From Chalara sp. BL73 (taxonomy: Eukaryota; Ascomycota; Leotiomycetes; Helotiales): a DNA stretch of 64,000 nucleotides. Where the stretch lies: contig CAKJVC010000010.1 in NCBI GenBank assembly GCA_918026815.1, positions 1,118,501-1,182,500 on the forward strand, read 5' to 3'. Below, piece after piece: positions 54,760-64,000 of this stretch. The translations under genes were made by a program, and so were the position numbers. The notes under the pieces are model-generated. The model worked only from the letters and a program-made list of their open reading frames with translations, ran no database searches and had not been told where the DNA came from. Within the stretch, counting starts at the first letter, position 1. Each line of letters starts with the position of its first letter.

Positions 54760-55059
54760 TATTTATAACGTCATATCAAGGAAAGTATATTTTATCCACC
54801 CACTAAAGGCAAACCTGAAAGCTAAAGCCCAATTGGTCCGAGGCTGAGTGATGAAAGTTGAATGGTTTTAGATTTAGAAACGATTATTTCTCCCCCCAAA
54901 AAAGCGATCAACTCTTTGACCCTCGCCAACTAGTGTATCAAAGCCGTAGGAAGCCGACGACGTCCTCGGAAGCGGCTCAGACGGGTGAGAAGCACGGAGA
55001 ACGCCAGTGTAGAAGCAGCTTCCACTCGTCCCCCCAAGGTGTCATGTCAAGCGAGTGAG

Positions 55060-55407
55060 CGATTTTACTTACGGCTGTTGCTTACAACTGTTTGCGGGCC
55101 GTGCTTTTTTCATGACTTATATGTAATAGATGGCGTTCAACATTCGACATATCGAGCTGCTTGCGTTGCTCGCGGGATCGCTGATGATGATCAGGAGTGG
55201 GTTTATTGCTTTGCCGAAGCAGCTTTGTTTACGCCTGCAAGCGGTTTACGGGCCTTATTTATTACTGGCCTGAAGACTTGGAGTATTGCAGATCCGTCTG
55301 ATATTTGGTTGCAATTCCGAGCTTTCTTCTGCGATGATCTTTATAAACTCAGTCAAGATCGTGATTGGCCAATACTTTTGGTTGATGCTTATTATAACTA
55401 CGGGCTG
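55060..55407 (+). pseudogene. Helitron helicase fragment
   Basis: Reads LRLLLTTVCGPCFFHDLYVIDG, STYRAACVARGIADDDQEW, YCFAEAALFTPASGLRALF, WLQFRAFFCDDLYKL. This matches the Pif1-type helicase region of fungal Helitron RepHel proteins, between the Rep part and the helicase core (V-C-G-P, A-A-C-x-A-x-G, D-D-x-x-W, F-C-D-D-L). Truncated at both ends; the right end is cut by the LTR at 55408. Confidence 0.8.
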
Positions 55408-55657
55408 TGTTGAACAGGCTAGGTCTAAGGATCATACCTAGCCTATTAGGGAAGTTGTAAGTATGCTTGCGCAAGATGCAACATACTTTTGCCTTCGATG
55501 ATGAATCTACTGACATATGTGATACTCACACGTGAGTATCACACCTCTATAAGTAGAGAGATTCTCTCCTGTAGTTCTGTTCTACAACCTTTAGAACTTG
55601 ATTAGTTTACCCCATACTCTCTGAAGGCCCCGTGACTTTCTTCTTCTATTTTCAATA
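55408..55657. repeat. Solo LTR (family A), copy 2
   Basis: Begins TGTTGAACAGG and ends near TTTTCAATA. It shares the block GAGTATCACACCTCTATAAG and CTCTCTGAAGGCC with copies 1 and 3 but has a different inner part (55440-55530). Flanks GGCTG and GGCTT match at 4 of 5 bases. Confidence 0.85.
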
Positions 55658-56620
55658 GGCTTTACTGTATCCAGCTTGGAATTGTGAACCTTTACAAAAG
55701 ATAAACGGGCTTCGGTTTGCCTTCCGTAAACCGGGATTGGAGCCGCAAGTTTTGGGTACACAATAATCCCGTTACCCCTGCGCTGGAACAAGATCTTTTT
55801 GATAGTATGTGTTGGAATGCATGTACAAAGCTCACGCGATCCACCAGATCGCGGGAATTGTGGGTCTTCTATCACCTATATAATTACCTGGCAATAGGCT
55901 GTAGCTTAGAAGGCTCTATAAATTAAATTACACCGTAAATAGTGTGGGACGTGCGGGGTCGTTTTGCTCTAGCTCGAATATCGTTAGTCGTTTCGAGGCG
56001 GGTACTGATCAGCGTGACGATCTTGCATGGATTGGCACGCCACAACAGCCATAAGGCTCAGAACGACTTCCCTCATAGTGCTGGGGTCTTAGAGCCCGGA
56101 TATGACCCCTTTATTTATATTAGAGATGGTGAGAGCTCGGTGGTGGAACTTAGTGGAGGAACTCTATCGCGCTATAAAAGGAGACTCTTTGCAACCAGGC
56201 ATAAGAGCAACAATGCAAACGTGAATTCTAGTAAAAAGGGTTTAGGGTGTCCGGGAGTGGCCACAGAATATAACTTATAAAACATTATAGGAGGTATTGA
56301 GGCGTGTATAGATTTTAAGATGCTTAAAGTCCAAGTACCTATCATTTTTTCCGGCACGCAGGGTTTTCGGGCACACAGGGATGGACGTTACACCAAGTAT
56401 ACAAAATACAGCAGTAGAGCGTACACTGCATCACAGACTTCTGACGATAGCATCACGGCCCCTCCCACTAGCCTTAGCAGACAAACCACAACTTTTAAGT
56501 AGGTCACATATTCACTCCGCAACAGGCTGTGTAACTGAAAAACATCCCGATCACAGACTTCTAACGCCATGACAACATCTCCTTAGCTCTTTTTCCGTGT
56601 CTTACCCTTTTTAAGCCGTC
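55658..56620. other. Flank of the NLR gene
   Basis: Apart from the dispersed repeat nothing is recognised. 56380-56620 probably holds the promoter of the NLR gene; a CTCCTTAGCTCTTTTTCCG pyrimidine stretch precedes its ATG. Confidence 0.4.
55808..55920. repeat. Dispersed repeat, copy 2
   Basis: Matches 27655-27770 (GGAATGCATGTACAAAGCTCACGCG..., ACCTGGCAATAGGCTGTAGC). See that entry. Confidence 0.7.
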
Positions 56621-59600
56621 ATGTCTGAAAAGAATGGCCCTCGACAACGCCTGAAGCGTTTTTTCAGCCGATTAGGATCAAATTCGCGGCCGCCACGAGA
56701 TGGGACCTTAGATTCCAGAGAAGGGCCTTCCGGCGCCGCAAAATCAACTACTACCTCAGTCATCAACCCATCTCCATCTCTCGCTGCCGTTACTCCTAGC
56801 GGTAATCAGTCACTGGGGGAGGTCTCTCCTACAACCACCGCACAATCTGTATCACCTCGGAGCCGTTTCGGTCTTTTTCAGTTGACAAATGCGCTTAGTG
56901 AGGAAGAGCTCCGCCAGGGGGGTGTTGACATTGTTGCGATTCATGGAATCACTGGAGATTATGAAAGAACTTGGACTCATCCAGAAGGAGCTCTCTGGCT
57001 GAAAGACTTCCTTCCCAACGATCTTTCGGTTCTCACGAGGGTATTTTCATTCGGTTATGACGCCCAAGTCAAATTTAGCGTGTCCAAAGCGAAGCTGGAT
57101 GATTTTGCCCGTTCATTGCTCCAGGCTCTTAATAGAGTACGAAGAGAAAAGGCATGTTTGCTTAACTTTACCTTGATCGTTAATAGGGATAGATTTATTG
57201 AATGGAGAAATTTAACTAATTATAAACCAGAATCTGCAATCAAGGGCCTTGGTATTCATTTGCCATAGTATGGGCGGCCTCGTCGTAAAGCAGGTGAGAC
57301 TTTGTCAAGACTACGATACTAAAAAATGAGCCTGTCGCTATATTTCGACTCTTTTGGCCCCGAGATCTATTACCCATCCTTTGACAACTAGGGAGTTAGT
57401 GAGTCAGTTCTGACTTTTCCAGGCTCTTGTAATTGCCCGACTTGACTCCAATCTTTATCCAGGAGTGCAGGGCTCTACGAAAGGAATAATCTTCCTCAGC
57501 ACTCCGCACCGCGGCTCTGGCAGCACTGACTTGCCAATCTCATTGGGCAAAGCCCTCAACGCGTTATTGGCGTTTACTCCATCCTCAGTCGGATCTACTC
57601 GAACCGATCTTCTAGAGACCTTGAAAAGTAATTCGGATGAGCTCAAAAGACTCGCAACCGATTTTCGTAACCAAGCCGTTGGTATTAAGATGGTGTCTTG
57701 CTATGAGATGAACATAACGCCTCCTTTAAAAGCCTTGGTAATTATACTACGCCCCGAGTCAATTGTCGGACGTGCTTAACCAAAGCTATAGATCGTTGAT
57801 AAGCAGACGGGAACACTGGACTTCCCCGGTGAGGTGCATATACCTATGGAAGGCTGTAACCATAATGAAGTTTGCCGGTTTTCAGCACACGGGGACTTTA
57901 ATTATCAGAATGTTTTGGCTGAGCTGCAGAACTTAGTTGGTTAGTCGATAAATGTACCCATTAAGATTGTTTCTACTTTGGTCTAATATAAATCCTAATC
58001 GCTTAGATGAGTGCTTAACAAAAGTCCACGACCTTGCAGTTGATGAGGTGGACAAGGATGGTGAATAGTACCATTACATTTTTAAAACTCAATCAGTTAC
58101 TGAAATCCAGCCGCAGCGAACCCTGAAAAAGTGTATCCAGAGCTACCTTTAAGCACTGACGCATTTTATGGGCGAGATATAGAACTTCGCAAAATGGAAG
58201 AACTTCTCGATCCGGGAAAACCTGGACAAAAGGGTGTTGTGCTTTGCGGCATTGGCGGCTCGGGAAAGACACAAACCACGCTCCACTTTATTATGAAACA
58301 CAAAGAGCTTTATTCCGCATTTATATGGATCAACGGGTTAACTATCGAGCACACGAAACAGTCTTTTTCCGAAGCAGTGGATGCAATTGCATCTAACTGG
58401 CCATCGCGCGACTTTCCTATGACATACACAGGTCCTATCAGCTGGAAAAGAGTAATCACACGGCTTCGAACGACCCGTTACTCCCGTTGGCTATTGATTA
58501 TTGACAGTGTAGACAATTTAGATTTGGAAGACTACAGACGATATATCCCTTCTTGCAATCACGGGTCCATTATTGTCACGAGCACGCAAATTCAGGCTTC
58601 GGAAGTCTTTCGAATGCCAAAGCTAGATGTAGACAGCCTGGATCCTCAGAGTAGCCGAAAACTCCTTATTGCGAGGGTTTTTGGGCCTGCCAAGAAAGTC
58701 GATCCGACCAATACTAGCAAGTATTATCTAGTACGGTAGTTGGATGGTGTTAATGACTAGAAATAGATCACCAATTTGCTGCATCTATCGTCAAAGAGCT
58801 AAATGGTTCACCTTTGGCAATAGAACAAGCTGCCGTCCTGCTCCGAAAGAATGTTCTCTCATTCTCTAGCTTCGTCTCCGACTATAGGGCTCAATATTGC
58901 ACTTTGATGGATCAATATCCACCACGAGGCTACTTGTCTTATGATAAAGAACGCCCAATAACAGCAGTGTTCAGCATGCTCTACCGCTTTATTCGAACCG
59001 AGAAGCCTGAGGCTGCTATACTCCTAACCTTCATTGCAATACTTGGCCCGTGGCAAATCCCAATATCATTCATCGAAAATTTCCAGTTCAGTGAAATCCA
59101 GAAGAGTGCTCCCATGGACAGCGATACGAATACACTAAGAAGAACTTTAAGCGATCGTATTGCTTTTCGTCTAGCACTCGATTACCTTGCGGATGTGTGC
59201 CTAGTAAGGGTAAGGTATGATAGCAAACTCTCTTGGAAGTCCTTCTCAGTACACAGAGCCATTAGCCATTGGTGTGTCGAGGTAATGACATCAGAGAAGA
59301 GAGCTTGGATTGTTCAGGCAGCATACAGGCTTGCGATTGGGGTCTTATTTCCCACTAAAGGGTGCGTCTAATTTTCCATTAATTTGTAATTCTCTTTGGT
59401 TATTCCAGAGCAGAACGCATGCTGATGCGTCTTACAAGCCCCGACCAATGGCTCAATAAAGAGAAAGCCATCATGCGTGCCTACATTGCCCCGCTTGACC
59501 GGTGCATCTCCCTTATTCAAAAACATATCCCCAAGGACGAGATCAAACCGCCCAGCGGACGGTTTTGTCAGGATTTCACCACCATCACTGCTCAACTAGC

Positions 59601-61794
59601 CCAAGTATATCTCCTTGAGGGTAGACTTGAAGAAGCGAAAGCTCAATTTAGCATGGCCATTGAATATGAAACAATTGAACAAGGCGACGAATGGCCGAAA
59701 ACCGAAAGAGTTCTTGACCTTCTTTGTGGGCTTGCAGTCGTGCTTCATAGACTAGGTGATTTAGAGAGTTCAGCAGAACTCTACAGCTCTGCAATCCCAC
59801 TATCTGAGAAACTATTCGGTCACGTCGACGAGAGAACTGTTGCAATCTCTAATCGGTTTAAATCATTATCCGACAGACACGAGGTTATGCTAGCGCACCA
59901 CAAGGCAGCCGTAATTGGTGCGACAGACCACAAACTATTGGAAAACGCTCAGAGAACGCAAGCAGTAACAAATATTCAAGAAAGTGTTGTAGCTGAAGCT
60001 GGACTATCTAATGAGCTAGTTAGTGAAGATGTCAGTGTAGAACTGCGTGGAGCGGCATATGCTGGCGATGAAGGAATGGTCAGATTGATACTCGGGATTC
60101 AAACTATTAACCCTAATTCAGCAGACCTACAAAATCGAACAGCACTTTTCTGGGCCGTTCTGGGAGGGCACGAAAGCGTGGTCAAGCTGCTACTTGCGAC
60201 AAACGAGGTCGACATCAACTCAAAGGATACCTACAAGCGGACGCCGTTGTTGTTGGCGGCAGAAAATGGGCACGAAAATATGGTCAAGCTGCTACTTACA
60301 ACGGGCCAAGTCGACGTTAACTCGAAAAACAATTACGGTAGGACGCCGTTGTCTTTAGCAGCAGAGAATGGGCATGAAAACGTGGTCAAACTGCTACTCG
60401 CAACAGGCCAAATAAACGTTAACTCGACCGATATTGAAGGCTGGACGTCGATATTGTGTGCGGCAAAGAAAGGACACAAAAGCGTAGTTAAGCTGCTACT
60501 CGCAACAGGCCAGGTCGACGTTAACGCGAACGATAGTTGGATGACGCCGCTGTTTTTGGCAGCAAAACATGGACATGAAAGCGTGGTCAAGCTGCTACTT
60601 GCAACGGGCCAAGTCGAAGTTAACTCGACCGATACTAGAGGTTGGACGCCGTTGTGGTGGGCGGTAAAGAATGGGCACGAAAGCGTGGTTGAACTGCTAA
60701 TAGCAACAGGCCAAGTGGACGTTAACTCGAAAAGCAAATACGGTGGGACGCCGCTGTTGTTAGCGGCAGAGAATGGGCACGAAAGCGTGGTCAAGCTGTT
60801 GCTCGCATCTAGCCGAGTCGACGTTAACTCGAATGATGGTGAAGGTTGGACGCCGTTATTGCGCGCGGCAAGGAATGGGCACGAAGGCGTGGTCAAGCTG
60901 CTACTCGCAACAGGCCATGTCGACGTTAACTCGAAGGATAACTTCAACCAGACGCCTCTGTGGTGGGCGGCAAGGAATGGGCACGAAAGCGTGGTCAAGC
61001 TGTTATCAGCAACTGGCCAGGCCGACATTGACTTAAAAGATAACTACGGGCAAACGCTTTTGTCGTTAGCGGCAAAAAATGGGCACGAAAGCATGGTCAA
61101 GTTGCTACTAGCAACGGGCCAAGTCAACGTTAACTCGAACGATAATAAAAGTTGGACGCCGCTGTCGTGGGCGGCAAGGAATGGGCACGAAAGCGTGGTC
61201 AAGCTACTACTTGCAACGGGCCAAGTCGAAGTTAACTCGACCGATACTAGAGGTTGGACGCCGTTGTGGTGGGCGGTAAAGAATGGGCACGAAAGCGTGG
61301 TTGAACTGCTAATAGCAACAGGCCAAGTGGACGTTAACTCGAAAAGCAAATACGGTGGGACGCCGCTGTTGTTAGCGGCAGAGAATGGGCACGAAAGCGT
61401 GGTCAAGCTGTTGCTCGCATCAAACCGAGTCGACGTTAACTCGAATGATGGTGAAGGTTGGACACCGCTATTGTGCGCGGCAAAGAGTGGGCACGAAAGC
61501 GTAGTTAAACTGCTGCTCGCAACAGGTCAGGTCAACATCAACCCGAAAAACAGCCACGGTTGGACGCCGCTGTTGTTGGCGGCAATGAATGGGCACGAAA
61601 GCGTAGTCAAGCTCATACTCGCAACGGGCCAGGTTGACGTTAACTCGAAAAACAATTACGGTGGGACGCCGCTGTCGTGGGCGGCAAGGAATGGGCACAA
61701 AGACGTAGTCAAGCTGCTACTCGCAACGGGCCAAGTCGACCAACTCGATCAATGGTGGAGGTTGGACGCCGCTATAGTGAGCAAGACAAAATAA
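56621..61794 (+). CDS. NLR-like protein: serine hydrolase, NB-ARC, TPR-like, ankyrin repeats
   Basis: Exons 56621-57151, 57231-57293, 57423-57737, 57792-57939, 58007-58060, 58111-58730, then about 58767-59361 and 59409-61794. The N-terminal alpha/beta-hydrolase (SesB-like) has VDIVAIHGITGDYERTW, nucleophile loop FICHSMGGLVVKQ, and the last histidine in GCNHNEVCRF. The NTPase follows: YGRDIELRKM, P-loop GIGGSGKTQTT, Walker B LLIIDSVDNLD, TST sensor, then AIEQAAVLL. A TPR-like helical region (59420-59900) leads to 17 ankyrin repeats (for example WTPLLRAARNGHEGVVKLLLATGHV). Fungal NLRs of this kind mediate allorecognition or defence, the hydrolase being the effector. Intron 1 is GC-AG (AAG|GCATGT). 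The junction at 58720-58770 cannot be made in frame with GT-AG, so a frameshift is possible. Confidence 0.88.
60598..61470 (+). repeat. Near-perfect internal duplication in the ankyrin array
   Basis: 60598 to about 60850 and 61210 to about 61460 are almost identical, offset exactly 612 bases (six 34-residue repeats). The first difference comes after about 225 bases (TCTAGC against TCAAAC). Confidence 0.9.
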
Positions 61795-62106
61795 CTATAA
61801 AAACGTAGAAAAGCTCCTTTTTCCTCTTAGTATAATAATATTCAATGTAACAACTTTCCGCAATGTAGTAGTTTACAAAGCTGACTGCCCTTCTGGACAC
61901 ACTTAAACTTTTTCGGTTCCCAATTGAGGAGGGCCTAAGTCGTGCTGATCAAGATCCAAATTAAATATTCGATATAGCTGAGTGAAAGGCTTCAATCGTT
62001 GGCAGAATAAGCGGCCTACCGAGGACTCCCAGAAAAGGTTCAACTCCAAGCCAGGCCACAACCACTTCCACTCCAACCATATCAACCTCCAGCCGCAGCC
62101 AGTCGT
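61795..62106. other. Intergenic, no gene seen
   Basis: 3' flank of the NLR gene; AT-rich. Confidence 0.35.
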
Positions 62107-62907
62107 TGTCAGTTGCGACGGCACGCAATGAATCTTTGTTCCCTGGGTGATATCAACGAGAAAGACGTTTTCGACTGGAGAGCCCTCCACAGCTGCGACA
62201 ATTGCGACGACCATGCACAGTGCTTCGAAACCAGTCAGCAGCCGAACGATAGCGCGATCCGCGGTTGTGCTTTCGCCGAGCTTCTAGATTGGACTGCTGG
62301 TATCCGTGAAAAGACCTCCACTCGCCTGATCGATGTCACGGGCCAGGCTCCGAGGCTCTACACCCTTCTCCGAACGAGGCGGGCCGGTATTCCCGCATTG
62401 AGCTACTGCTGTGGTGGCCCACAGCTTTATTCAACAACGGTAGCAAAACTCGCCGAATACCCTGCGCTTTACCAACGGATGCCTTGCCTGCCACCATTCA
62501 GGCTATCATCCTGACACGGGCTCTAGAGATCCCATTTCTTTTGATCAACTCTCTTAGCACGGTCCAAGATTTGGCCCCACACAAAGCCAGAAAGGTTGCA
62601 AAAATGAGCCAAGTCTACAAGAATTCATGGGTAACATTCTCGGCAGCCATTGCCTTGAGTTGCCATGAGGGGTTTCTCGGCATTCAGCAAGCGACATGCG
62701 ATCGGCTGTCCCGCTCAATTACGATCCCGATAGCATGTCCGAATGGCCTCGCCAGGAGCACCATGCCCACCCAGCGAGGTTCGATGGGTTGAGCATGAGA
62801 TTCAAAGACAAGTTTCTAATCGACTGCCGCGCATGGGCGTCCCTAATTTCTTCTTCCGCCCCGCGTCATCAGCTTCTACCATGAATTCATCCAATTCAGG
62901 TGCACCC

Positions 62908-62927
62908 GGGGGGGGGGGGGGGGGGGG
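62908..62927 (+). repeat. Run of 20 G
   Basis: A homopolymer directly left of the family A LTR copy 3; the right flank is GGGGG. Confidence 0.85.
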
Positions 62928-63135
62928 TGTTGAGCAGGTTAGGTCTAAGGACCATGCCTAAAGTCTATTGTAGGCACCTGTAGGCACCAGTAGGCATCAG
63001 TGTGTTGACATGTGGGTATCACACCTCTATAAGTAGAGGGATTCCCTCCTGTAGTTTACGTTCTATAACCTTCAGCAATTGACACTTGTTTGCCCTATAC
63101 TCTCTGAAGGCCACGTGACTCTTTCTATTTGAACA
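62928..63135. repeat. Solo LTR (family A), copy 3
   Basis: Begins TGTTGAGCAGG and ends CTATTTGAACA (208 bases); flanked by GGGGG on both sides, consistent with a 5-base target duplication in the G run. Very similar to copy 1 throughout (GTAGGCACCAGTAGGCATCA, CACCTCTATAAGTAGAGGGA, CTCTGAAGGCCACGTGAC). Confidence 0.9.
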
Positions 63136-63300
63136 GGGGGATTGTTGTTGATCGACGACGGGCCGAAGGCGGAAGAGCTCCGCTGAATCCGCTCATGTTC
63201 CCAAGAAGCAGACAACCGGGGCAACATATGAACACGAATTTCTACCAGAGGTTCGACAAACCAACCACAAGTGTCAGAGCATGAGCTATCGCCTGCCCAT

Positions 63301-64000
63301 TTGCCGGGATATACCCATTTTGCCTCTGTTCTGAATGATGCTCCAACGCGTACGGATTGCTGGCTCGGTCCTATCTGAGAATTTCTTAAAAATCCATTCC
63401 CAAGGCCTATCTTCCTTTTTGTATGCTACCAAGCGCTGCTTATCCAGCATTGGCCACCTGTTATGCTTGACTTTGCATGTACTTTCCTGTGTTTTATCAT
63501 TTGAGTTTCCCTTGTATTATCACTGGATTCACAACTTTTGTCGCTTATACCGTTGTTTTCATGTAGCAAAGATAGATTCGCATCTGTGCCATGATAGAGC
63601 CGAGCAGACACTACACTATCATAACTTAGGCGGGAACCCGCTGTAGCTAAGAGCCAATTTATAAGATGGAAGCTGGGATGGCGTCTGATGGCTGAAACTA
63701 GTTAATATGAATGTATCTTGTCCGGTTGACTTGACCGGAAAGTCCTCGATCTTTCTATTATAGCTAATGCTTTGGATGAGTTGAGTAAGCTGGCTGAAAA
63801 TCACTTTTTGGCTATCACGACTACCCCGAATCAATACCGTAGAGAAGCAACAATATACTGAGTATAGACGAAATATAACTTCGGTCAGCGTAGGAAGATA
63901 GCTCTGGGCGATTCCTCAAGCATGTAGAAGCAGGACAACTCTGCATCTATAACCGTGACCACAGAAGGCGTCGGCGAAAGCGGTTTACCTTTAGGACTAG
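63301..64000. other. No gene recognised at the right edge
   Basis: Short ORFs on both strands only. Probably decayed sequence continuing the HET pseudogene region. Confidence 0.3.

Larger units (their letters stand above)
62107..63300 (+). pseudogene. HET-domain pseudogene
   Basis: Stretches of a HET protein in changing frames: DWRALHSCDNCDDHAQCF, RLIDVTGQAPRLYTLLR, ALSYCCGGPQLYSTTVAKLAEY (normally S-Y-C-W-G), LPATIQAIILTRALEIPFLL, KMSQVYKNSWVTFSAA, EGFLGIQQATCDR, LIDCRAWASLISSSAPRH. Frames change near 62480, 62700 and 62800. A family A LTR (62928-63135) interrupts it. After the LTR no further HET sequence is clear. Confidence 0.85.

Noticed and set aside
60333..61406. Long open frames on the minus strand of the NLR ankyrin array
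   Set aside because: They are antisense shadows produced by the regular repeat codon pattern.
1..64000. tRNA or rRNA genes
   Set aside because: I looked for cloverleaf-like blocks (GGTTCRANNCC with matching arms) and found none convincing.

Overview
The window is from a filamentous ascomycete (Pezizomycotina). Genes carry several short introns (about 44-120 nt, GT...AG with CTAAC/CTGAC-like branch sites). The gene families are typical of these fungi: HET-domain and NACHT/NB-ARC-ankyrin proteins, DUF1996 proteins, DUF3435 recombinase relics and fungal MFS families. Placement in Leotiomycetes is plausible but is only inference.

Layout. 0-10 kb: the 3' end of an L-rhamnose mutarotase-like gene, a thioredoxin-like gene, a large MFS transporter (7 exons), a PTS1-ending acyl-CoA thioesterase, a nitronate monooxygenase and a secreted DUF1996 protein. 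12-23 kb: hypothetical genes, a small mitochondrial-type membrane protein, a GNAT acetyltransferase and a secreted HExxH protein of the conidiation-specific-13 type. 24-28 kb: transposon graveyard, with a decayed DUF3435 tyrosine recombinase-like gene split by a solo LTR, then another LTR. 28.4-31.8 kb: a HET-ankyrin gene.

32.8-53.5 kb is the most interesting part: an arsenic-detoxification gene cluster with ArsH, the Acr3 arsenite pump, Acr2-type arsenate reductase, an MCT-like MFS permease, an FAD monooxygenase, arsenite methyltransferase ArsM, a Pho4-type bHLH gene and a second MFS transporter. Three paralogous bZIP genes are interspersed. An 8-base motif, AGTGACAT (usually in the context CAGTGACATTCC), recurs 14 times between 35.9 and 54.0 kb. 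Twelve copies are noncoding, and most lie 85-350 bases upstream of a cluster start codon. The last unit of a 9-copy minisatellite upstream of the monooxygenase contains one. I infer that this is the operator of a bZIP regulon. The likely division of labour is: Acr2 reduces arsenate, Acr3 exports arsenite, ArsM methylates it, ArsH handles organoarsenicals or redox stress, and the bZIPs switch it on (by analogy with yeast Yap8/Arr1).

54-64 kb: nested solo LTRs, a Helitron helicase fragment, an intact-looking serine-hydrolase/NB-ARC/TPR/ankyrin NLR (56.6-61.8 kb) with a recent internal ankyrin duplication and one unresolved junction, and a HET pseudogene interrupted by an LTR in a 20-G run. The arsenic cluster is thus bracketed by allorecognition genes and mobile-element debris. 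Gene models were spliced by hand; exon sums were checked for frame.
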